A DNA stretch of 64,000 nt from Cephalopachus bancanus (Eukaryota; Chordata; Mammalia; Primates; Tarsiidae): contig JAPVLO010000153.1 in assembly GCA_027257055.1 (NCBI GenBank), positions 2,666,001 through 2,730,000 of the forward strand, given 5' to 3'. Position numbers and translations under genes: made by a program. How positions within the stretch are numbered: the stretch's first letter is position 1; each line of letters opens with the position of its first letter. This document shows, one piece after another, positions 22,536 through 33,886 of this stretch. The notes under the pieces were generated by a model. The model did not search any database and was not told the DNA's origin. It saw only the letters and a program-made list of their open reading frames with translations.

Positions 22536-24008
22536 TAAACGGAGATAAGGTTGGAAATGATGGCTAGGTATATTCTTTGGCTTAAAAGATTTGAATAAAA
22601 GTGGATTTGGAGGGAAGTTGATAACTGGAGTTTAGGGAGCCAATTGGATTGCATGGTTCCTGCTGGCTGGAAGTTTGAATGGTCTTTCGGGTGAGCTTTA
22701 TCTGCACTCAGGGAGTATGGGTGACTCACTTTGAAAGAATGGTCTTGTGGGGAGCTTGCTCTAAGCTTGCTTGTCAGATTTCTCTTCCCAGCAAGGTGGA
22801 GCCCATTCTCTTCCCTTTAGAGGCATGGAAATGCTGTAGCTGCTTGTGAGTCACCAGCACCCAGGAAGTGTTCCTGGGTGACCCTCTTTTAGGACTGTGA
22901 GCGCCATCTGAATGTTGGTGATCACACAGGCTTCCTTACACTTCTTTAACCTGCTGCATTTCAAAGTCATCAACATTCACTCTGACTCAGTCCTAAATAA
23001 CGAACACTATTACAGGGTGGAAATTTGGTTTCCAAAGGGAATTACTGATGCTACAAATCCTGGCTAAAGCATATATTTTTTCATGTATAAAAATAGCCTC
23101 TGGGCTCTTAGATCAGTTTTATTTTTTCTTATGCTTTAATAATGGAAAATAGTTTCTCTATACTTCTTTTGGGATAAGACAGTAAACTTTTTTTCTACTT
23201 TGTTGAGATTTAGTGTTCACTAAGAGTGAATTAACCCATGGATTTGTGAACTCTGTCTGTATATCTTAATGTGCAGAAACAACTCGAGTGTAGGTAGATG
23301 AAAAGATAAAGTAATTTAAGGATTCAGCATTTTTTAAAAAAAGCATTAGTGAGCATTTCATAATCTTCTTTGTAAGCAACTTCATTGCCCTTTCTCTTAC
23401 TAAGCTCCCCTCATGGCAGGCTTTTGAAAAAACGGGAACTATATAAGAGTAAAGATCTATTCTATGATTTATAGAAGGATTTTCATGAAAAACAATGACA
23501 TTCACCAAATTAATGAACTTGATTGTTGTAGGGCATTGGTGGCTTGGAGTGGAGGCAGGGGAAGGCAATATGAACTCAACTGGCTGGAATGACACTCCTC
23601 TTTGTTACCCTTACTGTCCTATAGGTGTACTATAATGTTTTGTTGTTGAAGGGTGTATAATTTTAAGAGTATGCAATTTGTTGTTTGTTTTCAATTTCAA
23701 GCTCTTTCTCTCTCAAATCTGAAAGAAGGTTGATGAGGGGAGATTGGTGCCAGGTATATGCTGAGTAATGTTTCCATAGGTCAGGCTTGTCTATGATTGT
23801 GACGAAAATAACTATACAAAAATTATATCAGAAAGTGAGAAGGGTCAATGAGATTTGCTCCAATTCAATCAATGACCTGGCAGATTTGGAAATAGGCTAT
23901 TACTCCAAACTTCCTGGTGGTTTAGTGGGAATTTCTTTGCTTGTGAAACTTCCAATAAAAATTTCTGATGCACTGCTAGTGTTGAAAAGATAAACAATTC
24001 TGCTCCAA
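22536..24008. other. No recognisable element
   Basis: Unassigned, moderate complexity. Frame 23266-23595 (-, 109 aa) has no motif. A few E-box and homeobox-like strings occur at the density expected by chance. Confidence 0.35.
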
Positions 24009-24082
24009 TGCTCTGGCAACCATGGCTTAGCCCCTTTTGCTAAATCCTTTTGCTCTGGCAACCATAGTTTAGCCCCTTCTAT
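24009..24082. repeat. Imperfect tandem repeat, 42-bp period
   Basis: TGCTCTGGCAACCATGGC and TGCTCTGGCAACCATAGT each precede TTAGCCCCTT, starting at 24009 and 24051. Roughly 29 bp match with three differences. It lies inside the long minus-strand frame 23900-24397. Confidence 0.85.
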
Positions 24083-24271
24083 GGGGAGACACCTTTGATC
24101 TGACTTCTTGGATAAGTGTAAAAACTGCTTGACCGGACCACATCTCCCCTCTACTAGTATTTTATCAGTGAGCAGTAGTGGAGTAAATTCAGAGGTAGGT
24201 ACTGTACTGAAGCAAGGGCTGGTGGTTATGTAGCGGAAATAGAAAATGAAAATAAAGGAAGCCCTATACAG

Positions 24272-24450
24272 TAAGTTCTCACTTAATGTTGTTGAAAGGT
24301 TCTTGGAAACTGTGACGTGAAGCAAAATGACATTCAGCAGGTCCTTGAATAGCATTGTTTCCTTCAAAATTGTTGATAAGAAAAAAAATGGTTTCATTAT
24401 ATGTCATAGTTTCCAAGAACCTATCAACGACATTAGGTGAGGATTTACTG
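24272..24450. mobile_element. Palindromic MITE (Tigger/mariner-class, about 49-bp inverted arms)
   Basis: The left arm begins ACAGTAAGTTCTCACTTAAT and contains GGTTCTTGGAAACTGTGAC. The right arm is its reverse complement with about eight mismatches (GTCATAGTTTCCAAGAACC … GATTTACTGT). The arms are separated by about 90 bp. A TA precedes the left arm and TG follows the right, compatible with a decayed TA target duplication. RNA from it could fold into a long imperfect hairpin. Confidence 0.88.
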
Positions 24451-24891
24451 TGTATCATAAAGTAGGAAGGCCAGCACAGTAGTTATACAGGGTGAGAGGA
24501 GAGAAGAATTATGAGGCTAAATTAAAACAGGGGCTAACATTTCAGATGCTGATAGTGTTTAGCAGAAAAATCATGGTAAAGGAAACAAAGTTAAGATTGT
24601 GCCCTTCTGTGCATTACCTGATTCATCTGCATGGTAACCCTAAAGATACATTGCACATTCTTCTCACTGAGTCCCTGAGGAAGCCGAGATAGGAGGCATT
24701 TCGTCATCTAACTGACTCTCCTGGTCATTAAGAACTGGAGATTAAGTGTGAAACAGAACTATGATTCTGAATTTCTTTGAAACCGTCTTCGGGACCTCTT
24801 TTAGTTGTGGGATTGTTATATGTTGTTTTCAACATTTATGAGCATCTCACAATCATTCCCAAGAAAATGATCTATGAAGAGCACTGTTGTA

Positions 24892-25250
24892 TGAAACAGC
24901 TCAGGCTACTATAACAGAATCTCATAGACTGAATGACCTAAACAGCAATGCTTTCCTCACAGTTATGAAGGCTGGACAATTTTCAAGATCAAAGAGGCAC
25001 TGGTACAGCTGGTGTCTGGTGAGGGTACTCTTTTTTATTTAAAGACAGCTGTATTTCCCTTGTATCTTCACATGGTGGGGAGAGAGAGAAAGAGATGATC
25101 ACTTATTATAAATGTACTACTCCCATTCATGAGGGTTCCAACCTAATGACCTAGTTACATCCCAAAAGTCCTACCTCCCAAAAACACCACACTCGGGAAT
25201 ATAGGCTTTAACGTAAATTTTGAGGGGACAAAAGCATTCTGCTCACTGCA
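24892..25250 (-). mobile_element. ERVL-MaLR solo LTR, antisense
   Basis: CTCAGGCTACTATAACAGAAT, CTCACAGTTATGAAGGCTGG, CTTCACATGGTGGGGAGAGAG, CATTCATGAGGGTTCCAAC, and TTTTGAGGGGACAAAAGCATTC match the reverse order of a MaLR LTR (MST/MLT1 group). The subgroup is not resolved. Confidence 0.8.
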
Positions 25251-26893
25251 GTTGTGATGTACAACATCTGTCCCTATTATTTAAAAAAGGTACAGTAGAT
25301 AGGGTTCCTGATGTAGGTCTTAGCTGTCTTTTATCTAAAATTGCCAATTTCTAATTTTCATTGTAGAGCAAAACAGACATGATTTTCATGCACTCAGCAA
25401 TTTAACTGTTTTGAGAATTTGTTCTCTGTATCTACTGATAGTTTTATTTAGCTGGAGTCTGGCAACCATGGTAATTTGCTTAAAAACATATTTCTTTTAT
25501 TAATAAAGTAGTTATCATTGATTATTCTTCAATTTTCAGACTATTTTATAAATATTGATCATGAGTCCTCCTGGTTTCCTGTTAAAGCAGATAAGTTAGG
25601 AAGATCAAACTTCTTTGAGCTGAAATTATACTGTAATTAGTCTGAGTGCAGATCAGATGGTATTGTGTTCAAGTGTTCAAAGATGTGCTGTCCTATGCTA
25701 AGAAAACATTATTGCTTTTGAAGCTTTAACAAACAATCTGATCTCTGGATAGCATATTGTGTTACACATTTTTTGCTCTGGGTATTAATAGTGGGAGAGA
25801 TGTTTATAGGGCTAAATCTCTGGAGCTCCAATCACATTGGAAAAATGACAAGAAAATGGAACAACAAATCCTTAGCACATGTTGATTGACTTGGATGTAT
25901 AGTCTGTCCAATATACCTGTGACAGCGCCATCACAGGTCATCATACAGGCATCTGTTTATCTCCTTCTGTCAACCTTCAAGTAAAGGCTGTGTCTCGAAT
26001 GTACTTGAGTTTCCCATTCGTGATCCTTCAGCACAGATTTATCTTAAATCAACTGATGTTTTCATCAGCTGTGTAACTATTAGGGATCATATGATCTGGA
26101 AGTTTACTACCCTGTAACTAAAACAGTACTTTATATTCAAATTGGCAATTTTACTTAATTGAATTCTCTAAACAATTCAGTCTGAATCTTGCCTGGCAAC
26201 AGCGCTCATGAGTCTGTTTCTCTGAAGGAGGTACAAGAGGATTCATCCAGCTGGTTGTGACTCCCAGGTAAAAAATTTAATTAAGTAATCCACGTGTGTA
26301 TGTAGTTGTGCTCTCCACCTGTGAGTCTTTAGGTAATGGTTTTAATTAGGTACATAGATGGCCCGGTAAGGTTGTTTTAGTCATGGATACAACATAAACA
26401 TAAGAAGTTAACATTGGCTCTTTATTCATCAAAAAGTAATGTTCATCCCATGGCCACATCTTCTAATATAGCACAGCTTTAGAATGAAATAGTTACTGGA
26501 TGACATCTTTTAGTGACTCATTCTTTTTTGCTAATCTTGAGGATAAAAATTCAAACAACATATAACATAACTTTCAAGTAGGGACAAATTCTTGATTGTA
26601 AAGTGATTAAGAAAAAGAATTCATTGTGTTGGAAGTCTCTAATTTTAGCTTCTCATGTATTTTTGTAGATGGTATTGCTCATATTATCGACTTAGTTTCA
26701 TGTTTTACATAAACTGTCAGGAGGAAGGGAGCTCCGTGACTGAGAAGTACTTGCCATGAGTCATTTATAGTAACAATAATGGTATAGATGGGCTATTTGA
26801 TATAATGAAATTAGTGATGGGAGGTAGAATTTGAGTTTACTCCCTTGCATGCCCCAAATTCCATTGCTTAGTTTGCAAACTAGTTTCTCAGAT
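25251..26893. other. Long repeat-free block, candidate conserved non-coding DNA
   Basis: No transposon consensus was recognised over about 1.6 kb, unusual in this window. 25,880-26,380 is more mixed in composition. It contains GACAGCGCCATCACAGGTCA near 25922, GCCTGGCAACAGCGC near 26191, CCAGCTGG near 26249 and a TTAATTAAGTAATCC stretch near 26276. This is only a reading of motifs; conservation cannot be judged here. Confidence 0.3.
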
Positions 26894-27056
26894 TGATGCA
26901 CTTAGGATCATTTGGGCAGTTACTACATATATTGGCCCTCCTCTCTAGACTACTGAACCAAAATTTCTGATGATAGGACTTAGGAATATGTATTTTTTAA
27001 TAAGAAAATTAAACTATTCTTAAGATCATGCAAATTTGGGAACTTCTACCTTATTG
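26894..27056 (+). mobile_element. MER5/MER58-like hAT fragment, decayed
   Basis: CACTTAGGATCATTTGGGCAG, ACCAAAATTTCTGATGATAGG, ACTTAGGAATATGTATTTTT, TGCAAATTTGGGAACTTC follow the MER5-class order with heavy divergence. Confidence 0.45.
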
Positions 27057-27149
27057 CATATTATAGGAAGTATCTAGGATCTTTTATTTATAGCCAGTAC
27101 TTTCCTAATATTTCAAATTTTAAAAGAACCTCCCATCTTGATATGTTTT

Positions 27150-27225
27150 GGAAAGCAGTCAGGGCAAGTATTCTACCTTCATTTTACAGATATGATGTTG
27201 TTAAATGACTTAACTCAGTCAAAAA
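27150..27225 (-). repeat. Short MIR remnant, antisense
   Basis: CTTCATTTTACAGATATGATG followed by GACTTAACTCAGTC resembles the reverse MIR core. It is cut by the Alu. Confidence 0.45.
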
Positions 27226-27230
27226 CTCAA

Positions 27231-27440
27231 GTTTTTTTTTTTTTTGAATTGGAGTCTCACTCTGTCACCCAGACTGGAGTGCAGTGGCCGCTCCCAGCCA
27301 CCGCAGCCTCGACCTGCTGGGCTCCGGCGATCCTTCCGCCTCAGCCTTTCGAGTAGCTGGAACTACAGCCACGTGCTACCATGCCCGGCTGATTTTTTGA
27401 TTTATTGTAGAGATGAGGTCTCTCCAAGTTGCCCAGGCGG
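27231..27440 (-). mobile_element. Alu: Alu, antisense, 5'-truncated
   Basis: T-tail, GAATTGGAGTCTCACTCTGTC, and GATTTATTGTAGAGATGAGG; it stops at TTGCCCAGGCGG, so the left monomer head is missing. Target duplications ACTCAAGTTTT and ACTCAAAGTTTT at about 27225-27235 and 27441-27452. Truncation therefore occurred during insertion. Confidence 0.94.
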
Positions 27441-27574
27441 ACTCAAAGTTTTAATTAAAAACAGAAGCAGTCCAAGAGTAAAGCACTGAGGGTCAGTCTC
27501 TTACTGCATAGCCAGATTTTAATGAAAGTATGTTTCATATTATGGTCTGTGACATATATGGAAATTCTCTAGAC

Positions 27575-28025
27575 CAGGGGTCCCCAACCACTGGGCAAAG
27601 GACAGGTACCAGTCTGTGGCGTGTTAGGAACCAGGTCATACAGCAGGAGGTGATCGTTGGGCGAGTGAGCATATCCTCATCTGTATTTACAGCTACTCTG
27701 CTTTGTTCTCATTGCTGCCTGAGCTCCGCCTCCTTGTCAGATCAGCAGCAGATTCCAATAGGAGCACGAACCCCGTTGTGAACTGCACATGTGAGGGATC
27801 TAGGTTGCACACCCCTTATAAGCATCTAGTGCCTGATGATCTAAGGTGGAGCTGAAGGGGTGATACAAGTGCTGGGGAGCAGTTGCAAATTCACATTCTG
27901 CAAATTCAGATTAGCATCAGCAGTGAGGTTTGACTGCACATACCATTCATCTACCCACCCCCCAACTGTGGAACAATTGTCTTCCATGAAACCAGTTCCT
28001 GATGCCAAAAAGGTTGGAACCACTG
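27575..28025 (+). mobile_element. MER1: MER1-type hAT-Charlie element with perfect target duplication
   Basis: Begins CAGGGGTCCCCAACCACTGG and ends AAAAAGGTTGGAACCACTG, which are inverted termini. The internal block CTGAGCTCCGCCTCCTTGTC and GAACTGCACATGTGAGGGATC is the MER1 (Charlie3-derived) body. Perfect 8-bp duplications CTCTAGAC lie at 27567-27574 and 28026-28033. This is a complete non-autonomous element with no transposase. Short frames here are by-products. Confidence 0.95.
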
Positions 28026-28134
28026 CTCTAGACATTTATTAGAGAAGCAGGCACAAAATGAGTCTATGAGTCTCATGAAACTCCAGCAAACTATCACTTG
28101 AGGTTCTTTAACAATACTGGATAAGAAATTTTCA

Positions 28135-28457
28135 CTTTGGGATGTGATTAGGCCATGAGAACTCCACTCTCATGAATGAGGTTAATATCCTTATAGAAAA
28201 GGCTTCAGAGAGCTGACTGGCCCTTCTATCTTTTCTAAGAAATCAGGACACAACATTAGTCCCTTACATCTTTTCTATAATTTGAGAACATCATGAGAAA
28301 ACACTATCTATGGAATAGGCCCTCTCCAGACACTAGATTTGCTGGTTCTGTGATCCTGGACGTCTCAGCATCCAGAACTGTGAGAAATAAATTTATATTG
28401 TTTATAAATTACTCACTTTGTAGCATTTTGTTGTAGTAGCAAAAACAGACTAAGACA
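28135..28457 (+). mobile_element. MLT1-like MaLR LTR, 3' part
   Basis: GTGATTAGGCCATGAGAACTC, CATGAATGAGGTTAATATCC, AGAACTGTGAGAAATAAATT and AACAGACTAAGACA give the MaLR LTR order. The 5' TG start is missing or too decayed to find. The polyadenylation-type AATAAAT is retained. Confidence 0.85.
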
Positions 28458-28710
28458 GTAAATAAATATACCAGTAGTTATAAATATGTTCTCTGTTTCA
28501 ACCCATCCAAGAGATTTCTGGCAATAAGATTGGCTAAATGTAATAAATATTTTCACTGGGACTCCTCCCTCAACCAATAATTCTGCTACAACTTGCATCC
28601 CATCTTTCTTGTTAGACTCATTGAGATAAATGGTAGGCTCAATGTCTAGTGTTTTTAATGGGGCAGGAAGACACTGAAAGATAATAGGTACCAAGAGCAC
28701 ATCCTGCTTT

Positions 28711-28999
28711 TTTTTTTTTTTTTGAGTTGGAGTCTTACTCTGTCGCCCAGACTGGAATGCACTGGCCACTCCGGCCACCGCAGCCTCGACCTGTTGGGCT
28801 CTGGCAATTCTTCTGCCTCAGCCTTCCAAGTAGCTGGAACTACAGGCACGTGCTACCACGCCCGGCTAATTTTTGATTTATTGTAGCGATGAGGTCTCGC
28901 CAAGTTGCCCAGGCGGGTCTTGAACCCTGAGGCTCAGGCAATCCACTCACCTCAGCCTCCCAAAGCATGGGATTACAGGCTGAGCCACCGAGCCTGGCT
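28711..28999 (-). mobile_element. Alu: Alu, antisense, lineage-specific type
   Basis: Poly-T, GAGTTGGAGTCTTACTCTGTC, CCTCGACCTGTTGGGCTC and reversed head GGATTACAGGCTGAGCCACC. Target duplications ACATCCTGCTTTT and GCATCCTGCATTTT flank it near 28699 and 29000. It carries the CCCATGCTTTGGG variant (CCCAAAGCATGGG here). Confidence 0.95.
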
Positions 29000-29039
29000 G
29001 CATCCTGCATTTTGAATGAAGTATTTGGTATGGGAGGAT

Positions 29040-29645
29040 AGATTAAGATTAAAATGTCTAACCTGTAAGGTTAGGCCTAGGTGTCTAAGAAATGAAATCA
29101 GCATAAGATAGGAAAGAACAGGTAATAAGAGGTTTACTCAGGGTGAGGGCTGGTTCAAATCCAGGGGCTCCCAGCATGGAACACCTGAACAGTACCTATT
29201 TTACACCTTTCTCTCTATACCAAATCTCTTTTGGTATGGACACTGTTAATTAAGGTCCTGATGTTGACTAAAGGTGGAGACAGGGGTTGGGACCACCATG
29301 GAAGTATGAAACAGTACTGGCACCTACCCAGCATTCAGTGGGTCAAGATAGAATAATATTCACTTTGTAATTAAGAAAAAATTATTTCCTTACTTTAGTT
29401 GGTCCTTAGGGGCAGTTAGCACCAACCTTGGGGAGAGGGGTGAGGGATAATATTTAGTGAGGGTAGAAGGAGTTATAGAGCTAGTCAAGTATTTTTGCCT
29501 AAGGCAGGGGATTTAAAATAGAATGTCTTGGGGGAACCAGGCAGGTGAAATACCAAAGTGAAGCTGGGATGGAGGAGGCATAGATTAATAAAGAGAAAAT
29601 GCCCTGTTTGAAGAGTCGGCTCCAGCTGATAATGTTGTGTGGGAT
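29040..29645 (-). mobile_element. Possible antisense LTR, unplaced
   Basis: Read on the minus strand, the left end holds GAGTAAACCTCTTATTACC, which looks like a polyadenylation region. It is preceded by a body richer in C and T than its flanks. Termini TG…CA and a target duplication could not be fixed. It may equally be ordinary unique DNA. Confidence 0.25.
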
Positions 29646-31045
29646 TCTGTGCTCATAGTTTCTTAAATATAGAAGACAAAAATCTTATTTTAAAATAAAA
29701 CATCCCTACTTTTAGACCTTGGCAACTAATTCTGAAAGTATATGAAAAAAATATATTGATGCTATGAGGGGTAGAGTCAGTTTGATGTTGCCAGTTGGTG
29801 ATCTTTGCGTTCAGGAAACTTTTTGGCTATAGGGATTTCAGGACTTCTGTCTTCTGAGTGCTTTAGGGGTCTTTCTCTTGTGTTGTTTAGAGAACCACAA
29901 AGACTTGGGTAGAAACCAAAGAAAAGGAAACAAAATATTGGTTAGTTAGCACTTATTTTAGTTCAAATGAAATCTGCCATTTCACTCTAACCACTTTCGA
30001 ACTCACCAAAATATACAACCAAACACAAGTGAAACCAAACGAAAGTCAAAATCAATAGTCAAAAACCCCAGCTTCCTTAGTGCCTCCATGGATGGTACCA
30101 ATCACCTACTCAGTTATTCTACTGAGAAATCTGGTAGAGTTTTTTTACTCTTGTTCTACATCAGTCATCTCATCCTGTAATTGTTTACGTCCAATAGATT
30201 TTACCCCTTAAGCATCCACAATACATCCTCTTCCTTCTCCAACCCTATTGCCATTGTCCTACATCAGGTACTATCATACTTTTCCTAAATAATTCCAAAG
30301 GTCTCATTATTGGTATCTCTAACTTATTTCATGAGGAAACAATATAAACAGACTCTATACATTCTTTCCTAGATCTAGGTGGTTAGGGACTGTGGTTGAA
30401 TGCAGAGGGAAGGCTAAGCAGGTTCTTCTCACCTGGGAGAGGTAAGACAGTAGACCAGAATGTTTTTAGCAGGTGGATCTGCTGAAGTAATTGTCAATTT
30501 CAGAATCAGAGTAGAATAGCACATTAGTCAATGATGTCTAAGAATTTTCTTCTTCCCCTTCCAATTATGGGTTAACACTGGTTATATACCCATATATTTA
30601 TGAAAGTAAATTAGGTGAGTTCCTGAAAAATGTACAAAAATGATATGAACTGGTTCAAGTGAAGATTGTGTTATTCCATTTCTCTCACAAATCCCAATGA
30701 TCTCTTAGAAGTTTAAATATCCATAGGTTAGTTACATAGCTTTGAAGTTTGTAGATCAAAAAATTAATTTTAGAGAAAACATGAAAGAAAGGAATCTTCA
30801 CTCAATGTTACCATCCTCTGGCCTAAAAGGTTAACCCAGGACTTGATACTCTAGGTCTAATCTAGACCCGTCCCAGCAGGATGACAGTCAGTGACTGGTA
30901 CCAGACTTCTTAATGCTAACTTGAAAGACAATGCATGATTACAAAAGTATTAGCTCGTGTCTATCAATGAATGTTAAAGACAAAAGGGCTCAGAATGGCC
31001 AATGTCTACTAATTTGGTTTTAGCTGTAAGGCTTTATAGCTAGAC
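29646..31045. other. No recognisable element
   Basis: Unassigned single-copy-looking sequence with no repeats, RNA genes or domain-bearing frames. Confidence 0.35.
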
Positions 31046-31252
31046 TGTTTGAGTGACAGTAAAATGTTTTACCAGTCACTTACTAGCTATGAGATTTCAG
31101 TCAGATAAGCTATTTATTCATAAGTGTTAATTCCCTCATTTGTACACTTAGGAAAATATCATTATTTATCCTATGTTTTGTGTGGAGTATTAAATTTAAA
31201 AAGCACCTAAATCTCTAAGCAAAATAGCCAGCATATAAATAATAAGCCGCTT
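31046..31252 (+). repeat. MIR, sense
   Basis: CCAGTCACTTACTAGCTATG, GATTTCAGTCAGATAAGC, TCCCTCATTTGTACACTTAGG, GGAGTATTAAATTTAAAAAGC and AAAATAGCCAGCATATAAAT follow MIR sense order. Confidence 0.8.
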
Positions 31253-33570
31253 ATGAATTATGATGTTATACTTGTTCCTTAATGAATGTCTATCCCCAAC
31301 TCTAACTATCAATATAAAATCATTTTAAGCACGCTTCTAAAAGTCAAAATCCAGATGCTTGGAGGAATCACAGAAGGGCAAAACACTCTTAATAACTATT
31401 GGACATATATTTTCATGGTTCAAAATTTAAAAAGCAAAAAACAAAAAGAAAAAAAAAGCTGAAAGTCTTTGAATGACTCATCTTTCTCAGCCACAAAGTA
31501 TGCCTCCCAGAAGTGATGCTACCAGTTCCGCCAATGTCTAAGAGAAAATTGATGCATCTACAAGTACAATAAAAAAGGCATCCTTTTCTCAATTGTGCTT
31601 AAAAGTGTTTTTAAATCTGGATCTCTCATTTATACTGATTTGAAGAATTATTCTTATTCACAAAGACCGGAAGCTCTGCAACTTTGATACATATACATCT
31701 ATTTTTACTTTCCTAAGACCGTATCTAAAGGTTGTCTTATATTTAGGCTACAGCACAGTGGGACATATTTTATGGCTCTAGTATTAGTGCCAAACATTAC
31801 CTTATTGTATATTGAATTTATTTGGCAGTTCAATACGGTTAAACTCAGATGACAAAGAACTTGCTGTGCTTAATTAAATTGACTGGGTATGTGTGTATCC
31901 TGATGCAAATATATTTTCCTTATAAAGACTATTCTGCCCTTTGCAAGGCATAGGAAGTTTGAAATTAGGTCTGTTTTTCAATGAGTTTCAAAAAGTGGTG
32001 CTTGAAATAAGACAGCAAAACACTGTGGTGGAACTGCAGTTCTGAAAGGAGTTTTTAGGCACATCCTTCTCTCTTTTTTTAAATTTGTTCTCTTCAGCCT
32101 AAATATAGTTTCAAACTATAAAGAGGTATTGAATATTGAGAAGTTTACAACAAACGCTACCTAGGGCAAATTTTTAAAAAATGTTGGGATTTGGAAAGCC
32201 AATTGTAGTTTTTAGTACATTGTTCATGGAGCTGCTTTTACTATGCAGGCAGGGTCAATGTGTGCAGGCTTTTGTAATAAGAATATGAAGCCTGGAAATT
32301 GTAGTGAATGCTGTAGGTCCCTAACTAAACTCCTATAAACCAGCGGGTGCATTACTCCACTCCCACCCTGGGTATTGGAAATGCTGCAGGAAAGGCTTGT
32401 AGCTACCCAGTGCGCTGGAGAAGTGCCCTCAAACAGGAGCCACATCATGGGAATTTACAGCCCTCACCCCAAGGAGCAGTTCATATTCAGTTACTTACAG
32501 ACACAGAGCTTCTTATAGTCAATCCCCATGTTTCAAGGTGGAAGAATTCTGTGAACAACTCAAGCTCTAGTGCTCCCTGTGAGACCAGTCTGAAATAGAT
32601 TCTAGCTGAGACCACGTCAATGTTTATACATGGAGGAGAAACAAGAGAGTAGGGGCAGATGCTAGGGCACTCAATGAAAATGGGTAGGTCTTATAATCAT
32701 TAAGGCAAAGCTCTTCTGAGCAAAAGTGAAACGGGTGATCACTGCCCATTCCACTTCTAGTTTGACCTTCTTAATTCTAATGAAGTGAACCAGTTTCCAG
32801 GTTGATTCTACTGCTGCCCACCTTGTCAACAGTGTTCTGATACTGTTCATAGAAGTGCTACTGTGCTCCTTACATGATTACAATCTTGATAGTTCCTTTC
32901 CATAAATGGCTCTGCGTCAAGGATAGAGTTAAAATGCTGGGTTTTGTTTCACTTTTACCTAAAATTCAACAAGAGAAATTGAAAGAAGGGGTTGCCAGTA
33001 CCAACAGGCAGTTTGAAGCTCCTGTTTTCTTCCTACCTTCTTTTCTTGTCCTCACTTTCTATTCACAAGCAGACTGGACAGCCACGTTTTAACCCAGTAT
33101 TATTTATATGCATTTTGCTTTAAAGCAATAACTTCCACAGCAATGGGAAGGAAGTAAAAGTAAACAGGCTTTAAGCAACTTGCTCAAATTCACATAACTT
33201 GGCACAACTTTAAGAACAGACTGTTTCCTGACTTCCCAAGTGTGCAGTCAGCTCTAGACCCTAAAGGAGGGTAAGTAATTATTTTTAGCATTTACTAAAA
33301 CTTTGGAAAACAAAACAAAGCAAAAAGGACATTCAATTTGATACTGCAGAGTAATCTATCAGTTAAATGAATATTAGTCACATGATCATATGTTAAAGAA
33401 ATCCAGAACTATACCAGGTCACCTTCTTCAGCCTTATATCCTCAAAGGTGAGAAAGCTAAGAGAGGTTAAGTAAGGTGAGTATAATTAAATAACTCAATG
33501 GGGGGAAAGATTGGGTTGAGGTGCAGATCTCTCTTTTTTTCCCCTCTTGTGATTTCTTTTCTCTCATGTT
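31253..33570. other. Unassigned block
   Basis: About 2.3 kb with no transposon I can name. 32230-32610 has higher GC and overlapping opposite-strand frames (32224-32448 -, 32347-32598 +) with no recognisable domain. 33270-33330 is A-rich. Confidence 0.3.
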
Positions 33571-33886
33571 TCATTTTCTTTTTCTTTTAAAGCTGTGGGT
33601 TATGATTCAGGATTAGGTACATAGTGGTCATCATACAGGTAAAGTTTGGGCCTTCCTTTGGTCCCCACTTTGGGTTTGAGATTAGGTATCCTTATTGATG
33701 TTATGTGACCCCCTCCCTCCCCTAGCAGTGTCTTGCTACTGCCAATCCCTTTCTTATAGTATTATGATAAATGTTAAGGTTCTGCTTATGAATGAGAACA
33801 TGTGGTACTCAATTCTTTGTTTCTGGGATAGATCACTGAGTATTATGGACTCTAAATCCATCCAAGTTGTTGTGAAGTCTTCTAGA
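33571..33886 (-). mobile_element. L1: L1 3' UTR and ORF2 tail, antisense, truncated
   Basis: TCAGGATTAGGTACATAGTG and CATACAGGTAAAGTTTGGGC match the 3' UTR seen at 4.0 kb; GTGAAGTCTTCTAG marks the 5' truncation. The element stops about 150 bp earlier than the other two copies. It borders the sense L1M on its right. Confidence 0.85.

Noticed and set aside
23900..24397. 165-aa minus-strand open frame, the longest in the window
   Set aside because: It overlaps the palindromic MITE and a 42-bp repeat (giving the repeated GAK.WLPE motif). It has no domain, start context or neighbours.
29040..29645. A definite antisense LTR
   Set aside because: Termini and target duplication could not be fixed, so it is listed only as a low-confidence possibility.
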